From Gnetum montanum (Eukaryota; Streptophyta; Gnetopsida; Gnetales; Gnetaceae), in contig MNCI01014949.1 in assembly GCA_015680685.1 (NCBI GenBank), positions 78,129-142,128 of the forward strand: 64,000 nt of DNA, read 5' to 3'. Position 1 is the stretch's first letter. Every line of letters starts with the position of its first letter. Of this stretch, positions 11,711-23,861 are shown one piece after another. The position numbers and the translations under genes are program-made. Under the pieces are notes generated by a model. The model ran no database searches and was not told the origin of the DNA. It worked only from the letters and a program-made list of their open reading frames with translations.

Positions 11711-12047
11711 TTTTTTTTTGAGAGAATGTTCGGGTTTGTATTACTGAAAGTTATGGTACACGAGTATACAATTACAAAAGAGGGGGGGACATCAGGGATG
11801 GCCCACGCTGGGGGGGCCCCGGATACCCACAAAAATTCAAAACTCAGGGGACACTGAGCTTAACCACCGAACCACAAAAACCTCATAAACCTCAAAAACC
11901 CCCAACAAGGGGGGGGGGGTGTGGGGTGCAACCCCCAACAACAAAAGAGAGAGAGTGGGGGGGGGAGGGAGGGGCGTACCCCCAACAAGGGGGAGGGGGC
12001 GCACCCCCAACCCCAACAAACAGGTAGACGAGACGAAACCAAGAAAT
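11711..12047 (-). mobile_element. LINE- or SINE-like retroposon, 5'-truncated, in element E 5' LTR
   Basis: A 337-bp insert flanked by ATTAATTAATG (11700-11710 and 12048-12058; up to 13 bp if the adjoining Ts are counted). On the minus strand it ends in a run of nine As, the hallmark of target-primed reverse transcription. The middle (11785-12020) is extremely G-rich on the plus strand, with several runs of 7-9 Gs and purine repeats. No coding domain is recognisable. Proline-rich ORFs across it are composition artefacts. Confidence 0.75.
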
Positions 12048-12556
12048 ATTAATTAATGTTAATTACTATTACTTAATGCTTTTGTTAGTTAATTAATGTT
12101 CTCTCTCTCTCACCCTACAACTCTTCTAAGTAAGCACACTCAGTGCGATCACTTTGAGCATGCGTGTAACACTTGGTAACCCAGTAATGATTAGCGTTTG
12201 ATAATCCCAGTAGTGTTGCACTAGTTTAGGATGTGCACGACAAGTGAAAACGGATGCTGGTGTTAGGACTAGTTAACGCATAGTTGAGTAGTTAAATCAA
12301 AATTAGTTACTTAGTTATCTATATCCTCCCTTTGTAGCACTAGGACATAAAAACATGAAACTATAAAAATCATGTACCTTAATTTTACTTAACCATACAA
12401 TCGTGCTATACAGGTAATCTTGGGAAGACAATGATTGATCAACCCATCCTTGTTTCACAAAGGCGCATAAGCACTTAGTCCTTGGAATTCAACCAAATTG
12501 TGTGTGGACGCTCATATTCGTATGGTTGAGCATAGGGATACCTCGTCGCTCATCAT

Positions 12557-12575
12557 TGACACCATTGCCAGGGAC
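12557..12575 (+). other. Element E primer-binding site, tRNA-Asp type
   Basis: TGACACCATTGCCAGGGAC follows the LTR. The differences from the remembered tRNA-Asp complement are G to A changes plus T to C at the last base. Confidence 0.65.
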
Positions 12576-12613
12576 TTTGATGTTTGTGTGCTAATTACTC
12601 TAAATAGACAATC

Positions 12614-15110
12614 ATGTCTCCTTCTTTGTACGAAAGTGTTTCACTGCCTAGGTCTGATACAGGGAACAATAAGAGGTGTAGTACACATGATAATCTACTA
12701 GTCCCTCAATAGTTTCGTGTGGTATATGTTCATCCTAATGAATATGTACCAAACTTTACATTTATCCTTCACTAGGATGAACAACTGCATTGATGAGATT
12801 TAGAAGGTAACATAGTGTTACCTACCGATCACTCAATCTTAGGCATGCTTCTTTGTGATCTCACATGAATTGGTATGCAACACTTACAGGTAGAGTACAT
12901 TGTGCATGATCATGACTCAAGAGAGTATTGACCCATGGAGGCATAGCGTCAAATGAATTTACAACAGGAGAGATGTCACTAATCCATGAAAAGAAAGTTG
13001 TCGCAGAATGTCCTACCTATCCTAAGTGAAAATGAGGGTGGTGAACTTGCCTCAGGGAGTCATCCACATAATGATGTTCCTCCCGTTGACTTTAGTCAAG
13101 GCGTTGTGTATCAGAATCTTTACTCAACTATCCATAACCGAGATTCTGGTACCAACAAACATAAAGGATATGAAAAAGTAACACACATGCATGACAAAGA
13201 TGGACATTCCGATCATAACCACGATCGAGGTCGTGACCACCGAAGAGAAGGAAGCAGGAACCGATATGGTGATGATCCCCCTTCTTGTTCACCTTCATCA
13301 TCTCCTTTACCCTCTTCTTCAGGCTCTGGACACAGTCACAAAGAAAAAGACCATGAGGATAAGGATAGGCGAAATGGCAGTCATAGAAAAAATAGCCAAG
13401 AAAGGGGATGAGGGGACTTTAGAGAAACACATCGTGAAAGAAGGGAGAGTAGGGAACAACATGGGCATCATGGACACCACAAACGAGACGATCATGATGA
13501 ACCCCTACTTGCTACTCAAAGTATGTTAGACATAATTGAGGCCATTAGGATCCCAACAAGGCACTAAAAGGATAGTAGAATCAAGAGATTAGACCTAAAC
13601 AATATCCCACAATTTGAAGAGGGATACAACATTGATCCTCAAAATCATCTACAAGCATTTCATGATGCATGTGCCTTACAAAACATAGAAAATGAATGGC
13701 ACAAATTAAAGTTGTTTCCATGAACGCTAATCAAAGAAGCAGAAAGCTAGTACTAGTACTTAGAACCAGAACCCATTCATAGGTGGAGTACCATGTTAGA
13801 ATTATTCAACAATAAGTACCAAATGTACTCCTAAGTGTCCAACCTGCGAAAGCAAATCCAAGGTAGGAAACAAGGAGGACATGAACCCTTGGATGCTACC
13901 ATGGGTCGATATTATGCACTATTACATCGTTGCCCCGGCCATGGTTATTGGTAGAGGGATCAACTACACCATCTCATAGATGGGCTTAGGCATGAAACAT
14001 GAAGAATCCTTGGGACTTATGCCCAAGGAAGACTATCTGAGCTTAGGACCCATCAAGTACAAAGATTATTGCAGCAAGTTGCTAAAGAGGAAGGTGAGTT
14101 ACAAAAAAGAGAGAGTGCAGAGGAATATAATAGAGATCCTTCCCTCTAGAAAAAGGGCATAAGATTTTGCGAGAATGAAGAAGAGTCACCACTTGAAGAG
14201 ATGGTGAATAGGAAAACTTTGCCTATTCAAAAATTTGCATCAGAAGTATCGACAAAGGTGGACCAAATGTGGGACTCCCTAGATGATAAATTTCAAACCG
14301 TTCTCAAAGTAGTAGAGGAGTCTAGAGAGAAAGGTAGTGAATGGGAAAAGAAAAAAAAAGAAGCAGAATATGCACATAACAAGGGTAAGGGCAAAGTTGC
14401 CATCATCAAAGAGGTTGTGGATTCAGATACAGACAATGATAGTGGATGTGAGATATGCCAATATGACCACCCTAAGGGACGTTACCCTATAATCTCACAT
14501 CTGTAGGAGTCTGGGTGTATCCACTCAACCCATGATTAAACAATAGGCAAACACCCAGAAGGTTACCTTATCCTCAAGGTAACCCAAGGCAGTTCCACCA
14601 ACCCTTAACATATTATCCAAGTGGAACTCCACCACAACCAATCAAGCAGATATCAACAGTGGCAATACCCACAATCATGGGGAATGCCACCACCATGGAA
14701 ACAATATCCTTACCAACAACCTAACCAGTATGGATATTACATGTAGTAGCCAGTCTCTCCATGTGACTCTACTAGTCACATCACTCCTCAACCTCACTAC
14801 CAAGTCTATGAGTACTATAGGACTCCTTCTCCTAGGGGTGATGCTCCCTATACATACTACCCTTCTCATCCAGTTGCACCTCTTCCATCCATATCTCCAT
14901 TACCATCTACTCTAGCTATGCAGGGTGAACTCCCTACCCAACCATAGCAATGTAATGCTACAAGAGTTGTTCACTCTCAATCTACTATTGGTTCTAACAA
15001 TTGCATGAAGAAAAGACCTTTCTACAGAACCAACAGTCCAACTAAGCCCTTACAACCACAAGTGGCTAATCCTTTAGACACCTCATTACCAATCAAAACT
15101 TCAGAGCTCC
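12614..15110 (+). pseudogene. Element E gag
   Basis: ATG 12614 matches the F gag start: in both, the next landmark ORF start lies 372 bases downstream. The N-terminal region contains a V-V-Y-x-H-P-(D/N)-E-Y motif shared with F and C. A His/Asp/Arg/Glu-rich region follows (13140-13500), then the capsid part (13540-14050), a Lys/Glu-rich coiled region, CEICQYDHPKGRYP (about 14449-14490) and a Gln/Pro/Tyr-rich tail. Codons around 12986, 14201 and 15146 share one frame, so gag and protease were probably one polyprotein. The damage is mostly stops. Confidence 0.8.
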
Positions 15111-15540
15111 CTTAAGGCCAAACACCATTCCCAACACATACAGTCATGTTAACTCATGTCGTCACTGATTGGATTAAGGTTGGCCATCTTCTTCCTAGGA
15201 AATTTTCTGATCCTACAAGTCCTCTTATATACTTACAAATCATTGGGAATGAACCATGCAAGGCTCTTTTGGATTCAGGTTCCGATGTCAACTTAATCTC
15301 TCAAGAAATGTGCAAAGCTTGGAACCTACCTCCACTAAAAAAGAGTAACATTTGTTTAGAGCTGGCCGACCAGTCCATCACTGTCCCATTAGGGCTAGTG
15401 GAGGACATTGTCACCACTATTTGTGGATGGTCGTATCCAGCTAACTTCCTAGTTATTCAAGTGAATAATAGTAAGGGGGACTTCCCAATCATAATGGAAA
15501 GAGCATGGCTAAGCACATATTGTTATAGCTGATCAAGAGA
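15111..15540 (+). pseudogene. Element E aspartic protease
   Basis: Polyprotein-processing protease of the retropepsin type. It is in the same frame as gag. Visible motifs: MLTHVVTDWIKVGH, PLIYLQIIGNEPCKALLDSG with the DSG active site kept, VNLISQEM, and the flap-proximal PLGLVEDIVTTICGWSYPANFLV. After AWLST the sequence jumps, missing the roughly 75 residues present here in F and leaving that frame. This is the best preserved protease of the window together with that of F. Confidence 0.85.
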
Positions 15541-17253
15541 GCAGTTCAACTATATGCATGGAACCAACTGAGGGTTTGACTTACACTTACATCGATAGCA
15601 TAGACACATTAGAGCAAGTCCATCGCCAACTTCCAAGTCTTGACATTGAAAATATCAACTAGGAAAAGTTGGAAATCCCTGATAAGTTTAAGTAGGAACC
15701 CCTTCAGTTAAAACCATTACCCATTGGTATGGAATACACGTTTCTCAAGAATGGAAAACTAGTAATTATTAACACTAAGCTTGCTCCGCAACAAAAAGAG
15801 AGACTGCTGAAGGTAATAAACAAATGGTCAAAAGCCTTTGTTTGGTCATATCCTGAATTAACCAAAATAGATCATAGGATATGCCAGCACAAAATTTACA
15901 CTGACCCCTCCATGAAGCCTTGATGACAACTATAGAGGCAATTGAACCCAAAGCTTAAGCAAGTGGTTAAGGAAGAAATCGAACAGCTTCTAAAAGCTAG
16001 GTTCATATACCCCATTACTGATTATGAATGGGTTAGTCCCTTAGTTATTGTGCCTAAAAAGGGGGTAAATGGAGGGTGTGCAAGATTCAAAGACCACTTT
16101 CCATTGCCTTTTGTAGACCAAGTCTTAGACACCATTGCAGGGCATCGCTACTATAGTTTTTTGGATGGGTACAGTGGGCACAACCAAATAAAAATAACCC
16201 TAGAATACAAAGCCAAGACTATGTTCACCAGTTCTTGGGGAACATTTTCATACGAACAGATGTCATTTGGCTTATGCAATGCCCCTACAACGTTTCAATG
16301 ATTAGTTCTAAGCATATTCCAATAGTAGATAGGAAATGTTGTGGAAGTCTTCATGGACGACTTCTCCACTTATAGAGCAGACTTTGATCAAGCCTTGGAT
16401 TGGTTAAAGCAAGTACTAAAGTGATGTGTAGAAACTAATTTAAGGCTCAATTGGGAAAAAAAGCCATTTAATGGTCCAAGAAGGTGTAGTATTAGGGCAT
16501 AAGATCTTACAAATAGGGATAGAGGTAGACCCTGAAAAGATCAAAGTTATCCAAGGAATTACTCGGCAACTTGAAACTATAAAAGATATTCAGTCATTCC
16601 TTGGACACACTAGCTACTACAAATGCTTTATTGAGAACTTTTCTAAGGTTGCAAAACCATTGGTTGAACTAACAAAAAATGATGTACCTTTAGAATGGAC
16701 TAAGGAATGCAAACTAGCTTTCCAAACTTTAAAACAGAAGCTCGTAGAGACACCCATTCTACAAGCTCCTGACTAATCTAGACCATTCCACATAATAACT
16801 GATGCATCCAACTATGCTTTAGGAGCTGTACTTACACAGTTAGATGACCAAAAACATCCTTATTACATCCACTAAGCAAGTAGGAGTATTGTTGGTGCAC
16901 AACTCAACTACACTACAATGGAGAAAGAATTAACGACTGTAGTGTTTGCACTAGAAAAATTTAGGCACTATGTCTTAGGCTATAAGGTATTCATGCATAT
17001 GGATCATAGTGCAATAAGGTTCTTAATGAATAAACCAATGATGAGCCCTCGCATCATACAATGGCTCGTAATCTTACAAAAGTTCAATCTTACAATGATT
17101 GATCAAAAAGGCACTGAGAATGTAGTTGTTGATCATTTATCTCAATTGCGATGGGACAACAAAGAGGATGAGTATCCAATTTCTGATCATTTCCTTGATG
17201 AACTCCTCTTTGCAGGTGTAATAACTAACCAATTGACCATGGAAACAAACTAG
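15541..17253 (+). pseudogene. Element E reverse transcriptase and RNase H
   Basis: RT landmarks: QLLKARFIYPITD, VSPLVIVPKKG, FVDQVLDTIAGHRYYSFLDGYSG (catalytic Asp kept), TMFTSSWGTF, FGLCNAP and VFMDDFSTY (about 16350, both Asp kept). Relative to C and element 0, a segment equivalent to CIDFRLLNMATI is missing near 16075. RNase H: TDASNYALGAVLTQLDD (Asp kept), TMEKELTTVVFALEKFRHYVLGYKV and HMDHSAIRFL (about 16790-17150). Frameshifts fall near 15540 and 16300-16470, with stops elsewhere. Confidence 0.85.
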
Positions 17254-18529
17254 TATAGTAGTATTCTCACCTATCTCCATACACAACAAACACCACAAGA
17301 GTTAGATGCTAAAAAGAAACAACAGTTCCTTCACTGAGCCAAGTGTTTTATGGAGATCAATGGGCAACTTTATAAAGTATGTCCCAATGGCTTGGTTTGA
17401 TGGTGCATTCCTGATATAAATCAACTACGAGTTCTCCAAGATGCTCATGAGTGTCCTTGTGGGGGTCATTATGCTAGGAGACGAACAGCCCTTAAAATCA
17501 TGCTTATAGGATATTATTGGCCTACATTGTTTCAGGATGTCCATCATTTCATCCAAATTTGTGAGCACCGTCAACGTGATGGGGGAATGACTACTAGAAT
17601 GAAGGGTCTACAACAATGGATTCAATCTTTAGAACCCTTCGACATATGGGGAATTGATTTTATGGGGCCCATTACACCAATGTCCAATGGGAAAGCTTAC
17701 ATTGTTGTTGTTATTAACTACAAAATGGGTAGAAGCAGACACTGTTAAGGATTGTACATCATTTATAGCTGCATGATTTTTTCAACAACAAGTCGTAAAT
17801 CGGTTTGGTGTGCCACGTGCACTTATTTCAGACAATGGTACACACTTCACAGGTGTGAATTTTCGGAAATTAATGCAACGCTTAGGGGTTGAACATAAAC
17901 TGACTACACCATACCACCCTCAAGCAAATGGTCAAGCCAAGGTCACCAATAGGGATATTACAAAGATATTAACAAGAACTATTAGCAAATATAGGTGAGA
18001 CTGGAGCACCAAATTGAATGATGCTCTTTGGGCATATCACTCCACATGGAAACTCCCTATAGCCTACTCTCCCTATGAGTTAGCATATAGTAAATTACCA
18101 ATGCTTCCTATTCAAGCTACACTCTGTACATTATCTATGGCTTGTGATCTCAACCTTGAGCTTGATCTAGCACAAAAAGAATGGTTAATGACCCTTAACT
18201 TTCTAGATGAGAATTGATTAGCCACCCTATCATCTAATGAATTGCACAAGGCCTTTAATAAATGATGTCATGCCCTAAAAATTAGGAAAGTTAAATATCA
18301 ATGAGGAGATAAGGTTCTGTACTGGAATCCCAAACATGTGCCACAACGCACTAAATTTCAAACATTGTGGGAAGGACCTTATATTATTTATGCAACTTTT
18401 TCTTCAGGGGCCATGATGATTTACAAAATTGAGAGCCTAGATAAGAATTTTTTGGTCAACATCCAACAAACCAAACCTTTCCATGAGCTTAGAATAGCTA
18501 GTACCAATACTAACTCTATTGGTGGATAA
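17254..18529 (+). pseudogene. Element E integrase
   Basis: Zinc-binding region: CPCGGHYARRRTALK, then CEHRQ, where Arg replaces the last Cys of the HHCC set. Core: IDFMGPI (first Asp, about 17658), ISDNGTHF (second Asp, about 17827) and YHPQANGQAKVTNRDI (about 17920-17960). The residue expected to be the catalytic Glu is Lys (codon AAG), as in C and element 0. The C-terminal GPY/F-like module LWEGPYII occurs near 18370. The frame shifts near 17720 by a small deletion. The coding end is TAA at 18527-18529. Confidence 0.85.
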
Positions 18530-19432
18530 CCCTGCTCATTATTTCAGATCTCCTCCTTCCAACTCAGTTGTGGGGGAGATGGCCACCAATGCTAACCATT
18601 CTAAGCCCTCAGCTCTTTTTATATTTTTGTTTTACAACTTTTTGTTTTGCACATTTTTCAAATTTACTTATTTTTATCTTACACCATTGTTCAAATTTTT
18701 TCCTATTTCTTTGTTTGACTTACTTTGATCCGTCATACAATAAGTGCTCATGATGGTGGATTGTACTATAATAATGTTGATTGCTAATGTTTGGTTTTTA
18801 CCTTTAATTCTCAACGTTGATATTAAGATATGGTTCTTTTGATAAAATAGGCAATGAGTCCACACTGTTCATTCCTCCGTTCAACTCTATGGTCTCCCTT
18901 GGTTTTGGAACTGTACTATCCCTTTTTCTAAATAAACTTATTAATGAATTGGTGGCTTGGTATTCTTCAAATCAAGGAAGGACTCAATGGATGAAAATGG
19001 TGTGACTTTAAGGGAATTCGATGCACATGTGCTGGCTATTCTCTTGGGTGCTTGGATGCTTTTCATGGATTTTCCACCATTCTGCCATTCATCAAATATC
19101 AGGAAGCTGAGTAAATAAAAATAAGTCTTTGCATGGTGTGGTTCTCACGTGAAAAACCACAAAAAAAAGAAAGTGAGAATTCAAAGCACACCCCTTAGAA
19201 ATAATAAAGAAATATGGGATACCAGCACTGGTTATAGCACTGGAAAGATATGTTACCCATGCCTGAAGGTTTCCTCTAACTAAGGCCCTTTTTCGCTTCC
19301 TACTTTTCCATCTTGCTCTCCTTGGAATGGTGGTGAATCTTTGGGGAAGCATTCTTGTTGCTTCAAGGGGATGGATTGGCCAAGTGTATTGATGCAAGGT
19401 CACTAAATGTGGTTAGTTTGAGTCTGAATTTT
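18530..19432 (+). other. Element E spacer after pol, 5' half (candidate intron)
   Basis: Non-coding. ACTCAGTTGTGGGGGAGA (18562-18579), a polypurine-tract-like motif, sits just past the pol stop. A T-rich stretch follows, then blocks shared with F, C and element 0 (for example the GTGTGACTT and ATGGTGTGGTTCTCACGT segments). Cut by element F at 19432; the rest is 26209-26880. Confidence 0.6.
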
Positions 19433-20229
19433 TTATGGGACGCGATATCGCATGGGCCGCGATATCACATCCCCCACGATATCGCGTCGCGTTGCTAATT
19501 CTATAAATAAGAGGTGCCTCTCCCTTGTTTAGGCATCTAGGCCTAGATTGTAGCGAAAATCTGGTAGTTTTACCTCTCCAGAGATAGAATAATTTCCATG
19601 TGCCCGTAGTAGGAGTCTCCAAAGTGAACAAATCTTTATTTGAGCAAATATTGTACCTGAACACAAGTTTGTGTATGGAAATAAAGACAAACTTCTTGGA
19701 TAAAGCTTGCAGTACATGGACTAAGCTAATTAGGACATTATTTACTATTATTTACTGTTTATCATTTAAATGCTTTCTTAGTTGATTAAATCTCTCTCAA
19801 CCCTTCTCCTATAGTTAAGTGCATTCAGTATGACCACTTCGAGCATGTGCGTTACGCTTGGCAATCCCAGCAACGACTAGCGTTTGGTAACCAAGGTTGC
19901 ATTGGTTCAGGGTGTGAACGGCAAGTGGGAACAGATGCCCATGCTAGGTTGATTAAGGCTTAGTTAGTTAGTTAAAGTTAGTCAATTAGTCTCTTCACCC
20001 TTCACCTCTTAACATAGAAGATAAAATAGAAAAGATATAAAAATCACATACCTCGAACTTACTGAACCATACACCATGACAAATACAAGTAAGTCTAGGA
20101 AGACAACAAATGATTAACCTTAAGTGTTCCATAAGGTGTGTAGGCACTTAGTCTGTGAAGTTCGACCGAATCACGCATGTAACGCTCATATTTGTATGGT
20201 TTAGTGTAGGGGTACCTCGCCACTCATCA
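19433..20229 (+). repeat. Element F 5' LTR
   Basis: 797 bp. GATATC occurs at 19444, 19461 and 19478 (17-bp spacing), in a CpG-rich context for this window, followed by TATAAATA at 19502. It ends CCACTCATCA. Confidence 0.88.
19438..19509 (+). promoter_or_regulatory. Element F 5' LTR promoter: GATATC array and TATA box
   Basis: Three GATATC sites in CGCGATATCGC-like contexts, then TATAAATAAGAGG. The spacing is 17 bp instead of 14. CpG is best preserved here, fitting a younger insertion. Confidence 0.6.
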
Positions 20230-20230
20230 T

Positions 20231-20249
20231 TGGTGCCATTGCCAGGGAT
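20231..20249 (+). other. Element F primer-binding site, tRNA-Asp type
   Basis: TGGTGCCATTGCCAGGGAT, three transitions from the remembered tRNA-Asp complement, all at CpG positions. Confidence 0.75.
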
Positions 20250-20373
20250 TAAGTGTTTGTGTGCTAAGTAGAACATAAGAACTTATCCACATCATTGGGA
20301 GCTTAAAAGAACCCTTAGCGTTAATTTAAAAAAAAGGTATATAATAGTGAATCAGCACACCGAATAAGACACA

Positions 20374-22800
20374 ATGTCTTCTTCTTCTAACAAAAGCACT
20401 TCACCACCTACAGATCATACAAGAAATAGTCGACATCAAACACATAACCAAAACCCACTAGTTCCTCAATAGCATCGAGTGGTATATATTCATCCCGATG
20501 AGTATATACCCGATTTCACTTTTATCCTCCATAAGGATGAATAGCTGCGTTGGCGAGATCTGCAAGGTAACATAGTGTTACCCCCAGATCGTGCAGTCCC
20601 CAACATGCTCCTCCGTGCTCTTGCACAAATAGGCATGACACAATTATACACTAAATACATTGCTAAAGATTATAAAATAAGGGATTATCATACCATAGAA
20701 GCACAATGTTTAAGGGACTCATGACAGGAGAGCCATCATACATCGTTGAAGGGCAAAGGGGTCCCGCACGTCCTAAGTGAAATTGGAGATGGTGAACCAC
20801 TTATAACAGGTTCTCTATCAAATGGTGTTCCCCCTCCTAATAATAGTGAGGAGGTGGGGTATCAGAACCTACGCTTCACGATACACAACCTTGGTTCTGA
20901 TCCCCATGAATGCCAATTGTTCACTGACGGAACGAAAACACATGAAAAGGACAAGCACTCAGATCGTCATCACGATCGGGGCCGTAGCCATACAAGAGAA
21001 GGTAAGGAACATCATCCTGGCGATGGTTCTCCTTCTTCTTCCCCTTCATCACACCATTCGCTCCCTCCTTCCACATCAAGACACAGCCACAAGGAGCATA
21101 ACGGTGATGATAGAGGTAAGCAAAATGAGAGACCTCAACGAGAGAGTCAAGAGAGAGGACGAGGGTAGTCTAGAGAGTCTAGGCATGAAAGAAGGGAAAG
21201 TAGGGAACAACGTAGGCATCCTAGATGTCATGAAAGAGATGATCATGATGAACCCCTACTTGCCACCCGAAGTATGCTAGATATCATGGAGGCTGTGAGA
21301 ATACTAACAAGGCATTAAAAAGATAGTCGGATCAAGCGCTTAAACATGAATAATATCCCATGCTTTGAAGGGGAATACAATGCTAATCTGCAGAATCATT
21401 TACATGCATTCCACGATGCCTGCGCCTTGCAAACCATTGAAAATGAGTGGTAGAAATTAAGGTTGTTTCTCAAGACATTCATAAAGAAAGCAGAGAGTTG
21501 GTACCAGTCCTTAGAGCCAGAAACCATTAGGAGATGGAGTATGATGTTAGAGTTGTTCAATGATAATACCAAATGTACTCCAGAGTGTCCAACTTATGTA
21601 AGCAGATCCAAGGATGGAAACAAGGTACTCATGAACCCTTGGACATTGCCATGGGCCACTACTATGCATTGCTACATCATTGCTCGGGCCATGGTTACGC
21701 ACAACGGGATCAACTCCGCCACCTCGTAGATGGGCTAAGGCATGAAACTAGGAGAACCCTTGGGACATATGCCCAAGGAAGATTATCTTAACTTAGATCC
21801 CATGAAATTCATCAATTGTTAGAGTAAGTAGCCAAAGAAGAAGGGGAGCTACAGAAAAGAGAGAGTGCAGAAGAATATAACCACAATCCCTCCCTTCAAA
21901 AGAAGGAAGTAAAATTCTGTGATGAAGAGGATGAGTCACCACTCGAAGAGTTGGTGAATAGAAAAACCTTGCCACTTAAGGTAGATGAAATATGGAGCTC
22001 CTTAGACAGTAAAATTAAAACTATCCTAAAAATCGTAGAGGAGTCTCAGGAGGAATGAAGTAGAGACAATGGTAAGAAAAAGCGGAGAGATTCAGACCCT
22101 GCACATAACAAGGGTAAGGGGAAAATGACTATCACCGATGAGGCTGTGGATTCTGACACAGACAATGATGGTGGATGTGAGATCTGCCAATATGACCATC
22201 CTAAGGGATGTTGCCTAACAATCTCACATCTATAAGAGTCTGGGGTGTATGCACTCAACCTGAGACTTAACAGACGACAAGCACCCCGAAGGTTACCTTA
22301 TCCCCAAGGTAACCCAAAGTAGTTCCACCAACCCTTAACGTATTATCCAAGTGCAACTCCACCACAACCTATTGAGCAACACCAGTAGTGGCACTACCCA
22401 TAGTCATGGGGGATGCCACCGCCAAGCCAACAACACCCTTACCAGCAACCGGATCCATATGGCTACTTCATGCAGCAGCCAATCTCTCCAAGTAATTCTG
22501 TTGGTCATGCAACCCCACAATGTCACTACCAAGCTCAGGAGTATTTTAGAACTCCTTCTCCTCCAAGAGACACTCCACATGCATACCATCTTTAGAATCC
22601 ATCCGTCACTCTCACACCATTAATTCCAATGCCACCTGCTCCAACAATGCAAGGGGAACTCCCCACTCAACCTCAACAACGTAATGCTATGAGAGCTGTA
22701 AACCTTCAACCCGCTACTGGTTCTGACAACCGTAAGAAGAGAAGACCTTTCTTCAGAACCAAAAGCCCAAACAAGCTCTCATAACCACAAGTGGTTGAGT
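20374..22800 (+). pseudogene. Element F gag
   Basis: The ATG at 20374 begins MSSSSNKSTSPP. N-terminal domain with VVYIHPDEYIPDFTF and NMLLRALAQIGM. A His/Asp/Arg/Glu-rich basic region (20930-21240). Capsid part to about 21800 with KAESWYQSLEPETIRRW and MLELFND. A one-base deletion near 21560 moves the frame, which then stays open apart from stops to 23048: VSNLCKQIQGWKQGTHEPLD, a coiled Lys/Glu region, CEICQYDHPKGCCLTISHL (about 22180) and a Pro/Gln/Tyr-rich tail. Most breaks are single stop codons. Confidence 0.82.
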
Positions 22801-23630
22801 CATTGCACGCACCTCTAACAAATAAGGCTTCAGAGCTCCTTTCAAACCAACAACAGAGCTCAACGCATACGGTTATGTTAACACATATTGTTACTAACTG
22901 GATCAAGGTAGGCCACCTTCCCAAGAAACTATATGACCCTAGAAGCCCCTTAATCTATCTCCAAGTTGCTGAGAACGAACCACATAAGGCTCTTCTTGAC
23001 TCAGGTTCTGGAGTCAACTTAATCTCACGAGAAATGTATCAAGCCTAGAACCTGCCCAACTCAAGAAGAGAAATATCCAACTAGAGTTAGTTGACCATTC
23101 CATCACTGTTCCTTTGGGACAACTTGAGGACATTGTTACCACCATCTGTGGTTGGTCATACCCAACTGATTTCCTGGTGATAGAAGTCAATTGTAACAAA
23201 GGGGACTTCCCAATTATAATGGGAAGGGCTTGGTTGAGTACAATAGATGCATGCCTAAGGATTCGTGATCTTCCCTTGGAGATATCTAAGGTAAAAATTT
23301 ATGGAAAGATTGAGAAGAAGAAGATTCCATGCATCACATACAGTGACTCAGAGGGTGATGACATGGAGGAATGCTCAGAATTTCCTACATGTAACTGGTG
23401 TGCATTAGAGGATAACATTCAAAGGTGCCTATATGTAGCAACCACTCAACAAGAGGACACCCCGTGGTTGACTGCTAATCAAAAGAGCAACCCACCAACA
23501 TGCATGGAATGAACTAGGGGAATAACTCATGCCAACAACGAAGGCATAGATACATTGGAGTATGAGTGTCACCAAATTCCACCCCTTAACCCAAAAACAT
23601 CAATTGGGAGAAGTTGGACACTTCTAAAAA
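22801..23630 (+). pseudogene. Element F aspartic protease and linker
   Basis: Retropepsin-type protease: MLTHIVTNWIKVGHLP, PLIYLQVAENEPHKALLDSG (DSG kept) and VNLISREMYQA, ending at a TAG where a Trp is expected. A missing base near 23060 shifts the frame. It continues PLGQLEDIVTTICGWSYPTDFLV and GRAWLSTIDACLRIRDLPLEI up to TPWLTANQ. The linker fades out near 23630, and the sequence joins post-pol spacer directly. Confidence 0.82.
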
Positions 23631-23815
23631 ATTCAAATACACATTCATTATTTCAGATTGCTCCCTTGAAATTCAATCATGGGGGATGGCCACCTATGCT
23701 AATCATTCGGGGCCCTTAGTTCTTTTTAGTTTTTGTTTTACACATTTTTTTTTACAATTTCCTTAACTTTTCTTGTTTTTGTTTTACAACATCATTATTC
23801 TTTTTTATTTCTTTA

Positions 23816-23861
<46 letters not shown>

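Larger units (their letters stand above)
11418..12555 (+). repeat. Element E 5' LTR with an internal insertion
   Basis: 1138 bp. The 3' LTR is 801 bp, and the difference equals the 337-bp insert at 11711-12047. GATATC/GATATC/GATATT occur at 11429, 11443 and 11457 (14-bp spacing), upstream of TATAAATA at 11481. Confidence 0.9.

Noticed and set aside
11837-12042. Minus-strand proline/leucine-rich ORFs
   Set aside because: They are products of the C-rich strand of the retroposon insert and have no homologous frame elsewhere.
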